A stretch of 64,000 nucleotides of DNA from Opitutaceae bacterium (GCA_024233285.1 JACKPU010000005.1:186001-250000); one strand, 5' to 3'; numbered from the stretch's first letter, positions 1-9,378 are shown. Program-made: numbers and translations. Notes: generated from the letters alone by a model not told the origin.

Positions 1-487
1 CATGCGTGGAGTTCGGTTCGTAACGAAACTCCGTGTTCACGTAGCGCATGATGCGCTGCGCGATTTGCCAGATGTCGGTCTCCTGTTCGATGATGTCGAT
101 GGCCATGCGCCAGGTGCCGGGCCCGATGTCCACATAGGGGCTGCCCTGCAGGAAGTCGTAACATTGATTGAGCACAGCGGCGGATTCCAAGTCGGCCAGC
201 CGGCAGGTGGCGGAATCGGCGTCCAAGGTCGGGCTGTTGCTGGTGGTGACGATGGAGGTGGCCTCGACCGAGAGCTCGGCGTGCGCGTTGGGCAGCTCGA
301 AAAGGTGCACGCAATTCAGGTAGAAATCCAAATAGTGCTTCAGCCGCGTTGAAGGCAGCACCTTGAGAATGAAGCTGTGCCGTTGTTGATCGGCGTTGTC
401 CACGGGCTGGAGCCGGGCTTCGTTGAAGCTGTCGACCACGGGCCGGCTGTAGCTGTAGTGGGTGCGGTGGAAAACCTTTAATTTCAT
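1..487 (-). CDS. Transglutaminase-like family protein, N-terminal part (cut by window edge)
   Basis: The reverse strand is open from an ATG at 487-485 to the window edge, about 162 residues. It begins MKLKVFHRTHYSYSRPVVD and continues with a beta-rich segment (FNEARLQPVDN, HYLDFYLNCVHFFEL). This is the pattern of the N-terminal domain of bacterial transglutaminase-like proteins. The Cys-His-Asp catalytic core would lie beyond position 1 and is not visible. It is the third gene of a minus-strand run with the alpha-E protein (33-base gap) and the ATP-grasp protein. That trio is a recurring bacterial neighbourhood thought to make or break peptide-like bonds. The forward ORF over the same bases is a shadow. 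Confidence 0.85.
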   Translation of the reverse strand, partial: MKLKVFHRTHYSYSRPVVDSFNEARLQPVDNADQQRHSFILKVLPSTRLKHYLDFYLNCVHLFELPNAHAELSVEATSIVTTSNSPTLDADSATCRLADLESAAVLNQCYDFLQGSPYVDIGPGTWRMAIDIIEQETDIWQIAQRIMRYVNTEFRYEPNSTH

Positions 488-520
488 CCTGCGCAATAGA
501 AAGGGAGACCGGCTGGGAAT

Positions 521-1543
521 TCAGCGGATCTGTTGCTGCTGCTCTTCCTGTTGCTGGAGGACGTTGTCCGTTTCGGCTTGGAACGGTTGGAAAATGTAAG
601 CTTGGAACAAGGCGTCACTGATGGCGTCGAGTTTGAATTGAAGCTGATCGATATACTCGTGCAGCCCGGTTTTGAAAATGTCGGCTGGCGAGCAAAATTG
701 CAGTTCGGCGAGCGTGCGGCCGGCATGCTTTTCGGCGTCATTGCAGAAACGGCCCTCACCCACGCCGGAAATCGCGCGCAGGGCGCGGTTGAGATGTTCG
801 ACGCAAAACCGCACCGAGCGCGGGAAGTCCTCCGAAAGCAGGAGAAACTCGGCCACCAGCGCCGGTTGCACCTCGGCCCCGTGCAGGGCCTTGTAGGCAT
901 CCCACGCGCTGCACGAACGCAACATGGCGGACCAGCCGAGCGCATCGGCCTGGTGGGTCAGCACCGGTTCGCCGGTTTCGGGCACGGTGTCGTGGCGCAC
1001 GTCGAGCATGCGCGTCGTTTTGTCGGCGCGTTCGATGTAGCGGCCGGCGCGCATGAAGTGCCAGCCCTCGTTGCGCATGATCGTGGCGTCCGCGAGGCCC
1101 TGGAGCAGGAGCGAGCTGTTGCGCACTTCCACGAAGAAATCGTAGGGGCTCTGCTGCCAGAGTTCGCGGGCGGCGGGCGAGCGCAGGAAGAGGTAGATGC
1201 GGTTCAGTTCGCCCCAGAATTCCACGGTGATCTGGTCGCGCACGGTGCGGGCGTTTTCGCGACCATGGTAGATGCACGAGACGATCGAATTGGGGTTTGC
1301 GTCGTTGAAGACGAAGAACTCGGCGACGTTTTCACCGCTGGCCTTGGTGTAGAGCTGCGTGAAGAGCGATTCGTCCCCGGTGCTCTGCACGATGGGCATC
1401 CAATGACCCGCGAGCGTGCTGTCGTTGAGGTTGCGGAAGTTGAGCAGGAGCTGGAGATTGACATCGACGAGGCGCGCCGTGTTCTCGGCCCGCTCGATGT
1501 AGCGGCTCATCCAGTAAAGTCCGTTGGCGACGCGGCTAAGCAT
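521..1543 (-). CDS. Alpha-E domain-containing protein (DUF403)
   Basis: The 340-residue protein starts MLSRVANGLYWMSRYIERAE, the hallmark opening of the alpha-E (DUF403) family, and repeats the same helical signature as RAGRYIERADKTTRMLDV near residues 165-182. It is all-alpha, with no signal peptide or membrane segment. The C-terminus is Gln/Glu-rich (QQQEEQQQQ). It starts 3 bases after the ATP-grasp stop, so the two are surely co-transcribed. Family knowledge links alpha-E proteins to circularly permuted ATP-grasp and transglutaminase partners, possibly in peptide tagging or small-peptide synthesis. The biochemical role is unproven. Confidence 0.92.
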   Translation of the reverse strand: MLSRVANGLYWMSRYIERAENTARLVDVNLQLLLNFRNLNDSTLAGHWMPIVQSTGDESLFTQLYTKASGENVAEFFVFNDANPNSIVSCIYHGRENARTVRDQITVEFWGELNRIYLFLRSPAARELWQQSPYDFFVEVRNSSLLLQGLADATIMRNEGWHFMRAGRYIERADKTTRMLDVRHDTVPETGEPVLTHQADALGWSAMLRSCSAWDAYKALHGAEVQPALVAEFLLLSEDFPRSVRFCVEHLNRALRAISGVGEGRFCNDAEKHAGRTLAELQFCSPADIFKTGLHEYIDQLQFKLDAISDALFQAYIFQPFQAETDNVLQQQEEQQQQIR

Positions 1544-1546
1544 GGT

Positions 1547-3034
1547 TCAATCCTCTCCGTATAGCACCCAGGTGTCTTTGCTGCCGCCGCCTTGGGATGA
1601 GTTGACGACGAGCGAATCCTTGCGCAGCGCCACGCGCGTGAGTCCGCCGGGTATGACCGTGGTATTCTCACCGTAGAGCACAAAGGGCCGCAGGTCGATG
1701 TGCCGGCCGGCAAACTCACCGCCGGCGTAGGTCGGGTGGCGCGACAGCGAGATGGTGGGCTGCGCGATGTAGTTGCGCGGGTCGGCCTTCACGCGGCGCT
1801 TGAACTCCTCGCATTCCTTCGCGGTCGATTGCGGACCGATGAGCATGCCGTAGCCGCCTGATTCGTTGGCGGCTTTGACGACGAGCTGTTCGATGTTTTC
1901 CAAAATGTAGGCGAGGTCTTCCTTTTCGCTGCCGAGATAAGTGTCCACGTTCGGTAGAATCGGGTCCTGATCGAGGTAATATTTGATCATGCGCGGCACG
2001 AAATGATACATGACCTTGTCGTCCGCCACGCCGGTGCCGATGGAGTTGGCGAGGGACACATTGCCGGCGCGATAGGCACTGATCAGGCCGGGCACGCCGA
2101 GCATCGAGTCGCGGCGGAAGACGGTGGGATCAATGAAGTCGTCGTCGATGCGCCGGTAGATGACGTGCACGGGTTGCAGGCCCTTGGTGGTGCGCATGAA
2201 CACGTGCTGGTCGCGCACGTGCAAATCGCGCCCCTCGACAATCTCGATGCCCATCTGGCGGGCTAGATAAGTGTGTTCGAAATAGGCCGAGTTGTAGGCG
2301 CCGGGGGTAAGGAGGGCGACGGTCGGGTCGCTGACATTGGTCGGCGCAATGTAATTAAGCACGCGCATGAGCTCGTCCGGGTAATGTTCGACCGGTCTCA
2401 CGCCGATAGCCTCGAAACTGCGGGGGAAGGTTCGCTTGAGCGCCCGGCGATTTTCCAGGACGTAGCTCACGCCGGAGGGGCAGCGGGCGTTGTCTTCGAG
2501 CACCAAGTAACGGCCTTGGTCGTCGCGAATCAGGTCGGTGCCGCAAATGTGAATGTAAATGTCGCGCGGGACCTCGAAGTTGACGAACTCGCGCCGGAAG
2601 TTTTTCGCCGACAGCACGTAGTGGGCGGGAATCGTGCCGTCCTTGAGAATATTCTGGTCGTGATAGATGTCGTGCAGGAACAGGTTCAGCGCGGTGATGC
2701 GCTGGATCAGGCCCGCTTCGAGGTGATCCCATTCTTTGGCCGGAATGATGCGCGGCACCATGTCGAACGGGAAGATGCGCTCCGCGCCTTTGGTGTCGCC
2801 GTAAACGTTGAACGTGATGCCCTGACGCAGGAACGAGAGATCGACCGCGCGGCGCCGTTCTTCGTATTCGGGAGCGGTCATGGTGACGAGGCGCTGATGC
2901 AGCCGCTGATAGTGCGGGCGCACCGAACCGTCGGGCAGGAGCATCTCATCAAAAAACTTCCCGGTGTCGTAGGGGCGGAAAAAATCGGTGGGCTGGTCGG
3001 TGGCGGAAGCGGTGGAAGAGGGATTTTCGGGCAT
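1547..3034 (-). CDS. Circularly permuted type 2 ATP-grasp protein
   Basis: The 495-residue protein matches the DUF404/DUF407 circularly permuted ATP-grasp family. Seen are RQGITFNVYGDTKGAERIFP near residue 70, a DLIRDDQGRYLVLEDNARCP block near 165, and a C-terminal YGMLIGPQS / IAQPTISLSRHPT region near 390-430 that carries the nucleotide-binding lysine and glycine elements. The fold suggests an amide- or peptide-bond-forming ligase using ATP, but the substrate is unknown. It is the first gene of the minus-strand trio and diverges from secA across a 141-base gap that must hold both promoters. Start is the ATG at 3034. Confidence 0.92.
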   Translation of the reverse strand: MPENPSSTASATDQPTDFFRPYDTGKFFDEMLLPDGSVRPHYQRLHQRLVTMTAPEYEERRRAVDLSFLRQGITFNVYGDTKGAERIFPFDMVPRIIPAKEWDHLEAGLIQRITALNLFLHDIYHDQNILKDGTIPAHYVLSAKNFRREFVNFEVPRDIYIHICGTDLIRDDQGRYLVLEDNARCPSGVSYVLENRRALKRTFPRSFEAIGVRPVEHYPDELMRVLNYIAPTNVSDPTVALLTPGAYNSAYFEHTYLARQMGIEIVEGRDLHVRDQHVFMRTTKGLQPVHVIYRRIDDDFIDPTVFRRDSMLGVPGLISAYRAGNVSLANSIGTGVADDKVMYHFVPRMIKYYLDQDPILPNVDTYLGSEKEDLAYILENIEQLVVKAANESGGYGMLIGPQSTAKECEEFKRRVKADPRNYIAQPTISLSRHPTYAGGEFAGRHIDLRPFVLYGENTTVIPGGLTRVALRKDSLVVNSSQGGGSKDTWVLYGED

Positions 3035-3175
3035 GCGCTGGGGGGCTGGGAGCAGGATGCGTGCTAATTGCGAAGTTGCGTCATAATAGTCGCACGATTC
3101 ACGTGGGGTGAAGCCCTATTTGGAACGTATTTGTCATTTGCCAACCGGGCTCCCCGGGGTATCGTCTGACCCTTC

Positions 3176-6160
3176 ATGTTGTCATTTCTGATCAAACGGT
3201 TTGCCGGGAGGCACTACAGAAAGTTTCTGGAACGCTGCCGCCCCATTGTCGCGCGCATTAATGAACTGGAACAGTCCTACCAGTCCCTGACGGATGAACA
3301 GCTTCGGGCCAAGACGGACGAGTTCCGCGCCCGCCTCGCCGCCGCCCCGGACAAGAAGGCCATGCTGGATGAGATTCTGCCCGAGGCCTTCGCCACGGTC
3401 AAAAACGCCGCCCGCCGCCTCCAAGGCACCACCGCGACGGTTTGCGAACATGAACTGACCTGGGACATGGTGCACTTCGACGTGCAGCTCATCGGCGGCA
3501 TGGCCATTCACGAAGGCCGCATCGCGGAAATGGCCACCGGTGAAGGCAAGACCTTGGTTTCAACCCTGCCGCTTTATCTCAATGCGCTCACCGGCCGGAA
3601 CACGCAGCTCGTGACGGTCAACGATTACCTGGCCCGCCGCGACTCCGAGTGGATGGGGCACCTCTACAGCTTCCTTGGCGTGACCGTCGGCTGCATCCAG
3701 CAGCAGATGCCTTCCAACCTGCGGCGCGAAATGTATGCGCGCGACATCACTTACGGCACGGCTTCCGAATTCGGTTTCGATTATCTGCGCGACAACGGCA
3801 TGGCCACGCGCAAAGAAGACCAGGTCCAACGCGATCACTGGTTCTGTATCGTGGACGAAATCGACTCCATCCTCGTGGACGAAGCGCGCACGCCGCTGAT
3901 CATTTCCGGTCCGGCACCGATCGAGCGCGAACAACCGTTCACGCGCCTGCGTCCCGCAGTCGACCGCCTCGTGAGCGTGCAGATGCGGTTGTGCAACAAC
4001 CTCGTGTCCGAAGCCAAGGCTCTGCTCGACAAGCCAGATGTGTCGCCCGATGACCGGCGCGCCGCCATCACCAAGATGCTGCAAGTCAAGATCGGGCACC
4101 CGAAAAACAAGCAGCTCCTTCGCCTGCTTGAAAATCCCGAGTGGCGCAAAGCGCTCGACAAATTTGAGACCGAGATGAGTTCCGACTTCAACAAGGCGGA
4201 ATACTACCGTCTCAAGGAAGATCTCTACTACGGCATCGACGAACGTCAGCAGCAGGCCGACTTGACGGAAAATGGCCGCCGGCATCTCCGGCCGGACAAT
4301 CCCGACGCGTTTGTGCTGCCTGACCTCGCCACCGAGTATTCCGAGCTTGATCGTGACAGCGCCGGCACCGTGGAAGACCGCGAAGCCAAGAAACTCGCCG
4401 CCCAAGAGCGTTTCACGGAGGTTTCCGAAGAGATCCACGCCATCTCCCAGCTGCTCCGCGCCTACTCGCTCTACGAAAGGGACGTCGAATACGTGGTGCA
4501 GGAAGGCAAGGTCATGATCGTCGACGAGAATACCGGTCGCGTCATGCCCGGCCGCCGTTGGTCCGATGGATTGCACCAGGCAATCGAGGCCAAGGAAGGC
4601 GTGATGATCGAACGCGAGACCCGGACTTACGCGACGATCACGATCCAGAATTATTTCCGCATGTATGAAAAGCTGGCCGGCATGACCGGCACGGCGGAAA
4701 CCGAGGCGGCCGAATTCAGCGACATCTACAAACTCGCGGTCCAGGTCATCCCGACCAACAAGCCCTGCATCCGCAAGGACAACAACGACTCCATTTTCAA
4801 GACCCGGCGCGACAAGTTCAACGCCGTCGTGCGCGAGATCGAAACCGCGCACAAACGCGGTCAGCCCGTGCTGGTGGGCACCGTCTCGGTCGAGTCATCC
4901 GAAGTGCTCTCGCGCATGCTCAAGCGCGCCGGTATCATTCACACCGTCCTCAACGCCAAATTTCACCAGCAGGAAGCCGAGATCGTGTCCCGCGCCGGCC
5001 TGCCCGGCGCCGTGACTATCGCCACCAACATGGCCGGTCGTGGCACCGACATCAAACTGGGCCCCGGCGTCCGCGAAGCGGGTGGTCTCTACGTGATCGG
5101 CACCGAGCGTCACGAGTCGCGCCGCATCGACCGCCAGTTGCGCGGTCGTTGTTCGCGTCAAGGCGACCCCGGCATGACCAAGTTCTTCCTCTCATTGGAG
5201 GACAACCTCATGCGCCTCTTCCTGCAGGGCAACCTCGCCTCGCGCCTCATGGAAGGCTCGATGAAGGAAGGCGAGGAGCTCGAGCATCCGTGGCTCAATC
5301 GCTCGATCGAGAGCGCCCAGAAAAAGGTCGAGCAACAGAACTATTCGGTGCGCAAACGCCTGCTGCAATATGACGATGTGCTCAACCAGCAGCGCGAGGT
5401 CGTCTATGGCATCCGCAATGCCGCCATCCACGCCGAGCGCCCGAAGGACATCATCTTCGAACAGGTTGAGGAAGAGATTTTCTCCCGTTTGGAAAATGCC
5501 GGCTTCGACGGGAAAAGCGCGCCCGGGAAAACCGAAATCGATCACTTGGTCGGATGGATCAACTCGCATTTCCCGATCAGCCTCAAGGCCGACGAGCTGA
5601 AGGGCGACTTCGACTCGATCGCTGCGCACATTCTTGACCGCATCAAGCAGGCCTACGCAGTGAAGGAGTCGGTCGAGAATCCGCAGGCGCTCGCCCCGGT
5701 CGAGCGCTACGTGATCATCAATGCGATCGATCATCACTGGCAGGAGCATCTCACCGAGATGGAAGAGCTGAAGAAGGGCATCTTCCTGCGCTCCTATGGC
5801 CAGAAGGATCCGCTGGTGGAATACAAGGGTGAGGCCTTCCGCTATTTCGAGGAGTTGATGAACAACGTGCGCCTGCAGATCTGCACCGGCTTGTTCCGCA
5901 GCGCTTCCAATCTCGAGGTGTTTGAAAACATGCTTTCGCTGCTCAGTCGTTCGGCCAAGGCCGTCGGCCCGGCCGATGAGCCGTCGGCGACTCCGGCGGC
6001 CCAACGCGGTCCGCAGACGGCGGCGCCGGCAAACGGTGGCGGCGATGACGACATTCAGCTGCCCAAGGTCACTGTTCGGCGCGACACGCCCAAGGTCGGT
6101 CGTAACGATCCCTGTCCCTGCGGTTCGGGCAAAAAATACAAACACTGTCACGGAGCCTGA
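3176..6160 (+). CDS. secA: Preprotein translocase ATPase SecA
   Basis: The 994-residue protein is longer than E. coli SecA (about 900). Walker A is MATGEGKT (residues 119-126) and the DEAD-type block VDEIDSILVDEARTPLI is near 225. Motifs TNMAGRGTDIKLGPGV and RQLRGRCSRQGDPG mark the second motor domain. The tail ends in the zinc-binding SEC-C motif CPCGSGKKYKHCHGA. The extra length is mainly a charged insertion at about residues 260-410, after the first helicase motifs. It drives export of unfolded preproteins through SecYEG. lnt follows after 18 bases, so co-transcription is likely. Confidence 0.97.
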   Translation: MLSFLIKRFAGRHYRKFLERCRPIVARINELEQSYQSLTDEQLRAKTDEFRARLAAAPDKKAMLDEILPEAFATVKNAARRLQGTTATVCEHELTWDMVHFDVQLIGGMAIHEGRIAEMATGEGKTLVSTLPLYLNALTGRNTQLVTVNDYLARRDSEWMGHLYSFLGVTVGCIQQQMPSNLRREMYARDITYGTASEFGFDYLRDNGMATRKEDQVQRDHWFCIVDEIDSILVDEARTPLIISGPAPIEREQPFTRLRPAVDRLVSVQMRLCNNLVSEAKALLDKPDVSPDDRRAAITKMLQVKIGHPKNKQLLRLLENPEWRKALDKFETEMSSDFNKAEYYRLKEDLYYGIDERQQQADLTENGRRHLRPDNPDAFVLPDLATEYSELDRDSAGTVEDREAKKLAAQERFTEVSEEIHAISQLLRAYSLYERDVEYVVQEGKVMIVDENTGRVMPGRRWSDGLHQAIEAKEGVMIERETRTYATITIQNYFRMYEKLAGMTGTAETEAAEFSDIYKLAVQVIPTNKPCIRKDNNDSIFKTRRDKFNAVVREIETAHKRGQPVLVGTVSVESSEVLSRMLKRAGIIHTVLNAKFHQQEAEIVSRAGLPGAVTIATNMAGRGTDIKLGPGVREAGGLYVIGTERHESRRIDRQLRGRCSRQGDPGMTKFFLSLEDNLMRLFLQGNLASRLMEGSMKEGEELEHPWLNRSIESAQKKVEQQNYSVRKRLLQYDDVLNQQREVVYGIRNAAIHAERPKDIIFEQVEEEIFSRLENAGFDGKSAPGKTEIDHLVGWINSHFPISLKADELKGDFDSIAAHILDRIKQAYAVKESVENPQALAPVERYVIINAIDHHWQEHLTEMEELKKGIFLRSYGQKDPLVEYKGEAFRYFEELMNNVRLQICTGLFRSASNLEVFENMLSLLSRSAKAVGPADEPSATPAAQRGPQTAAPANGGGDDDIQLPKVTVRRDTPKVGRNDPCPCGSGKKYKHCHGA

Positions 6161-6178
6161 GCTTCGTTTGTCCTGCCC

Positions 6179-7831
6179 GTGAGCAATCAGGCGACAATCA
6201 CAACGCCGGACGATCCCTACGCCGACCAGCCGTCGTTCTGGGAACGGCAGCGCACGGAAGTGTGGGCCGCGGGTATCTTCGTGCTCACGGTGGTGCTGAC
6301 GGTGGTCAGCTTTCCACCCTTCAATGCTCCTGAGTTTGCCTACGCGTTTGCCGCGCCGGCGATCTTTTGGGCGTATTTGCGGCCATCGTTTCGGGTTTAC
6401 GCCGGCACGATGTTTGCGGCGCAAATCGTGGCGTGGTGCATCAATCTCAGCTGGCTCCACCACGTGACGTGGGGCGGGCTGGCCCTGCTGGGCGCGTTTG
6501 TCGGCATGTGGATCGGGCTCTGGTATCTGGCGGTTTGGTGGGCGGTGCCGTTGCTGCAGAATCGCAAGCCGATGCAGCGCGTGCTGGTCATGATCGGCCT
6601 GGCCGGAACGTGGGTGCTCATCGAATGGTCCCGCACGTGGTTGTTCGGCGGTTTCCCGTGGCTGCCGCTGTCGGCGACCCAGTGGAAGCGCTCCATTCTG
6701 CTGCAGATTTCCGCCATCACCGGGGCCTACGGCGTCTCGTTCATTCTGATCGTCTTCAATCTCGGCATCGCGGCCTATGCCCACCGGTTGCTGCGCGAGG
6801 CCAAGCACGGCCTGAAGAAACGCAGCCCCGAGTTCATGTTCGCGCTGCTCGTGCTGATGTTTCCTTCGTTCCTCATGCTCGGCGATACGTTTCGCCAGCA
6901 GCGCGCCGAATTCGCGCGCATCGCCTTGGTGCAGCCGTATGTGCCGCAGAATTTGAAATGGGATCCGGAAGAGGGTAGGGAGATCGCGGCGACCATTGAA
7001 CAACTGACGCTCAAGGCGGCGCGCGATTGGCCTGATGCGATTTTCTGGCCCGAAGCCGTCACGCCGTGGGCCGTGCGCGGCGATCCCTACACGCGCGATT
7101 TTGTCGCTTCACTGTCCGCGCGCATCAATACACCGATCGTGCTGGGCTCGATTGCGATCGAGCGACTGAACGAGCCGGACGAAGCGTGGTATAACGGCGT
7201 TTTTGTCGTCACGCCCGAAGGTGGCGTGGCCGATGCCTATTACGCGAAACGCCGTCTGGTGCCGTTTGGCGAATACGTGCCTCTGCGCCCCGTGCTGAAC
7301 TGGATCGAAAAGTTTGTGCCGGTGGGCGGGGATTTTCTGCCTGGTGCGGATCCTCGACCGCTGCTGCTGCCGATGCAGCGCGGGGTGGCCGTCATCGGCC
7401 CGTTGATTTGTTACGAGGACACGTTTCCACAGCTGGCCCGGTCCAGTGTGCGCACTGGCGCGGACTTGCTCACCGTGCAGACCAACAACGGTTGGTTTGG
7501 CGAGGGCGGCGCGGCTTATCAACATGCGGCGCATTCGGTGCTTCGCGCGATCGAAACGCGGCGTCCCGTAGTTCGGGTCGGCAACGGCGGTTGGAGCGGC
7601 TGGATCGATGAATATGGCAACGTCCGCGACGTCATGACCGATGCGAACGGCAGCATTTACTTCCGCGGTGTGCATACCGTGGCGGTGACGCGTGATCGCC
7701 GCTGGGTGGGACGCGAGAGTTTTTATGTGCAACACGGCGACTGGTTCGTGCTGGCTTGCGCCGGCTTCGCTACCTTCGCGTTCAGCTTGCTGCGTCTTAC
7801 CCCGGCCCCGAAGGAACCAAGCCCGCTCTGA
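6179..7831 (+). CDS. lnt: Apolipoprotein N-acyltransferase Lnt
   Basis: The 550-residue inner-membrane enzyme uses a GTG start, 18 bases after secA. The N-terminal ~240 residues contain several hydrophobic segments, followed by a nitrilase-like periplasmic domain. The catalytic triad is visible: Glu in WPEAVTPW (about 290), Lys in YAKRRLVPFGEY (about 355) and Cys in LICYEDTF (about 410), with the essential NNGWFGEGG loop at about 436. It adds the third acyl chain to lipoproteins after Lgt and LspA. A stop just before the shared intergenic palindrome ends the unit. Confidence 0.94.
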   Translation: MSNQATITTPDDPYADQPSFWERQRTEVWAAGIFVLTVVLTVVSFPPFNAPEFAYAFAAPAIFWAYLRPSFRVYAGTMFAAQIVAWCINLSWLHHVTWGGLALLGAFVGMWIGLWYLAVWWAVPLLQNRKPMQRVLVMIGLAGTWVLIEWSRTWLFGGFPWLPLSATQWKRSILLQISAITGAYGVSFILIVFNLGIAAYAHRLLREAKHGLKKRSPEFMFALLVLMFPSFLMLGDTFRQQRAEFARIALVQPYVPQNLKWDPEEGREIAATIEQLTLKAARDWPDAIFWPEAVTPWAVRGDPYTRDFVASLSARINTPIVLGSIAIERLNEPDEAWYNGVFVVTPEGGVADAYYAKRRLVPFGEYVPLRPVLNWIEKFVPVGGDFLPGADPRPLLLPMQRGVAVIGPLICYEDTFPQLARSSVRTGADLLTVQTNNGWFGEGGAAYQHAAHSVLRAIETRRPVVRVGNGGWSGWIDEYGNVRDVMTDANGSIYFRGVHTVAVTRDRRWVGRESFYVQHGDWFVLACAGFATFAFSLLRLTPAPKEPSPL

Positions 7832-7844
7832 GCCGCCTCAGGTG

Positions 7845-7865
7845 AATGTTCGTAATACGAACATT
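7845..7865. promoter_or_regulatory. Perfect 21-base palindrome, possible operator
   Basis: AATGTTCGTA at 7845-7854 is followed by one central A and the exact reverse complement TACGAACATT at 7856-7865. It sits 13 bases after the lnt stop and about 260 bases before the rhamnose isomerase start. No T-run follows on either strand, so it is a poor terminator and better fits a dimeric regulator site. The arms resemble the TGTTC...GAACA half-sites of verrucomicrobial LexA, but the spacer is 7 instead of the 4 I know for that motif. Confidence 0.45.
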
Positions 7866-7875
7866 GCCGGCAAAC

Positions 7876-8022
7876 TCACGGCGACGGTTTTTTGCGCTTG
7901 GGTTTGGTTGGCGCGACGGGTCTCGCGGTGAGCGGCTGCCGGGCACGGGGACGCGCCCGTGGCTTGCCGCCGTGCAGTTCGGGCAGCCAGGGCACTCCGA
8001 GGCGCAGGCAGTCATCACACAT
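7876..8022 (-). CDS. Possible small basic protein with a CxxC motif
   Basis: A 48-residue reading frame runs from the ATG at 8022 to a TGA at 7876. It begins MCDDCLRLGVPWLPELHGG and ends in a Pro/Arg/Lys-rich tail (PTKPKRKKPSP). Third codon positions are mostly G or C, as in the genes around it, which supports coding. It fills the otherwise empty 295 bases between lnt and the rhamnose isomerase gene, on the opposite strand. No convincing ribosome binding site precedes the ATG, and the frame could extend upstream to 8136 over the neighbour's start. The family is not recognised. Confidence 0.35.
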   Translation of the reverse strand: MCDDCLRLGVPWLPELHGGKPRARPRARQPLTARPVAPTKPKRKKPSP

Positions 8023-8126
8023 GATGGCAGCACGGCAGGGCGGGGCGCGCGCGGCAAGCGAGCTTTCCGCTGATTGATGATTTCGGACCTGACTTGCCCG
8101 GTGGGTTGCGCCATAACGATGACAGT

Positions 8127-9326
8127 ATGACGCCAAAACTCCTCCGCCGCGCCGTCGAGGCGCTTGATACCTTCAAAGTGGAAACGCCCAGTTGGGGTTT
8201 CGCCGACACGGGCACGCGCTTCGGGAAATTTTTCCAGGATGCCGCGGCCATCGACATGAACGACAAGCTGGCGGACGCCGGCCAGGTCCATGCCCTGACG
8301 GGCTGCTGCCCGACCGTGGCCACCCATGTGTTGTGGGATTTTACGCCCGGGGAAGATCCGGCCAAGGTCAGCCGCCTCGCGCGCAAGCACGGCGTCAAGA
8401 TCGGCGCCATCAATCCGAATCTCTTTCAAGATCAGGAATACAAGTGGGGCTCTTTCGGACACAATGACCCGAAGGTCCGCCAGCAAGCGCTGCAACACTG
8501 CTATGACTCGGTCGCGATCATGCAGGGCACGGGCAGCGAATACCTCTCGCTCTGGTTCGCCGACGGCACGAATTATCCCGGCCAAGGCAGCATTCGTGAA
8601 CGCAAAGGCTATTTTGAAGATTGCCTGAAGGCCTTGCACAAGAAGCTTGGCCCGAAGCAGACGATGCTGGTCGAATACAAACCGTTTGAGCCGGCGTTCT
8701 ATCACACCGACATTGGCGATTGGGGCATGGCCTACCTGCTGGCGAAGAAGGCCGGTCCGCGCGCGAAGGTGCTGGTTGATACCGGCCACCACTACAACGC
8801 GCAGAACATCGAGCAGATCGTGGCGTGGCTCCTCGACGAGGACATGCTCGGCGGCTTCCACTTCAACGACCGCCGTTATGCCGACGACGATCTCACGCTC
8901 GGTTCGATCGATCCGTATCAAATCTTCCGCATCTTCCACGAAATCCACTTCTTTGCCGCCGACCGCGGCAAGATGCCGAAGATCGCCTACATGGTGGACC
9001 AGTGCCACAATGAGAAGCCGAAGGTCGAGGCCATGCTCCAAACCGTGATCATGGCGCAGGAGCTTTTCGCCAAGGCCGCCATCGTCGATCACGTGGCGCT
9101 GCGCAAGGCCCAGGCGAAGAACAACGTCATCGATGCCGAGCTCATCCTGAAGCAGGCGTTCTTCACCGATGTGGCTCCGGCGCTCGCGGCCTACCGCAAG
9201 AAGAACAAGCTGCCGGGTGATCCACTCGCCGAGCATCGTCGCCAAGGCTACGAAAAGAAAGCCGCCGCCGATCGTCGCGCCCGCCGCAAGGCCATGGGGA
9301 TTTCCCGTGGCGGCAGCTTCGCCTGA
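8127..9326 (+). CDS. L-rhamnose isomerase-like sugar isomerase
   Basis: The 399-residue TIM-barrel protein resembles the Pseudomonas-type L-rhamnose isomerase family. Metal and substrate motifs seen are VEYKPFEPAFYHTDIGDW (about 189), VLVDTGHHYNAQNIEQ (about 215) and GGFHFNDRRYADDDLTLGS (about 246). The C-terminus is basic. I chose the ATG at 8127; an in-frame TTG at 8094 would add 11 unlikely residues. It should interconvert an aldose and ketose (L-rhamnose/L-rhamnulose or a related sugar) in the cytoplasm. No kinase or aldolase is adjacent, so the pathway is incomplete here. A strong terminator follows. Confidence 0.85.
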   Translation: MTPKLLRRAVEALDTFKVETPSWGFADTGTRFGKFFQDAAAIDMNDKLADAGQVHALTGCCPTVATHVLWDFTPGEDPAKVSRLARKHGVKIGAINPNLFQDQEYKWGSFGHNDPKVRQQALQHCYDSVAIMQGTGSEYLSLWFADGTNYPGQGSIRERKGYFEDCLKALHKKLGPKQTMLVEYKPFEPAFYHTDIGDWGMAYLLAKKAGPRAKVLVDTGHHYNAQNIEQIVAWLLDEDMLGGFHFNDRRYADDDLTLGSIDPYQIFRIFHEIHFFAADRGKMPKIAYMVDQCHNEKPKVEAMLQTVIMAQELFAKAAIVDHVALRKAQAKNNVIDAELILKQAFFTDVAPALAAYRKKNKLPGDPLAEHRRQGYEKKAAADRRARRKAMGISRGGSFA

Positions 9327-9350
9327 ACGTCGCAGAGTTTGTTTTTCCCA

Positions 9351-9378
9351 AGCCGGCAGCACCGTCTGCCGGCTTTTT
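9351..9378 (+). terminator. Rho-independent terminator after the rhamnose isomerase gene
   Basis: A perfect 9-base stem AGCCGGCAG / CTGCCGGCT (9351-9359 and 9366-9374) with a 6-base loop is followed by a T-rich tract. It lies 24 bases after the stop codon at 9326. Confidence 0.85.

Noticed and set aside
5192..7003. Minus-strand 603-residue frame over secA and lnt
   Set aside because: Low-complexity Arg/His/Gln-rich translation; both forward genes are unmistakable.
7845..7865. LexA (SOS) box
   Set aside because: The arms resemble TGTTC/GAACA, but the spacer is 7 and the verrucomicrobial motif I know has 4; neighbours are not SOS genes.
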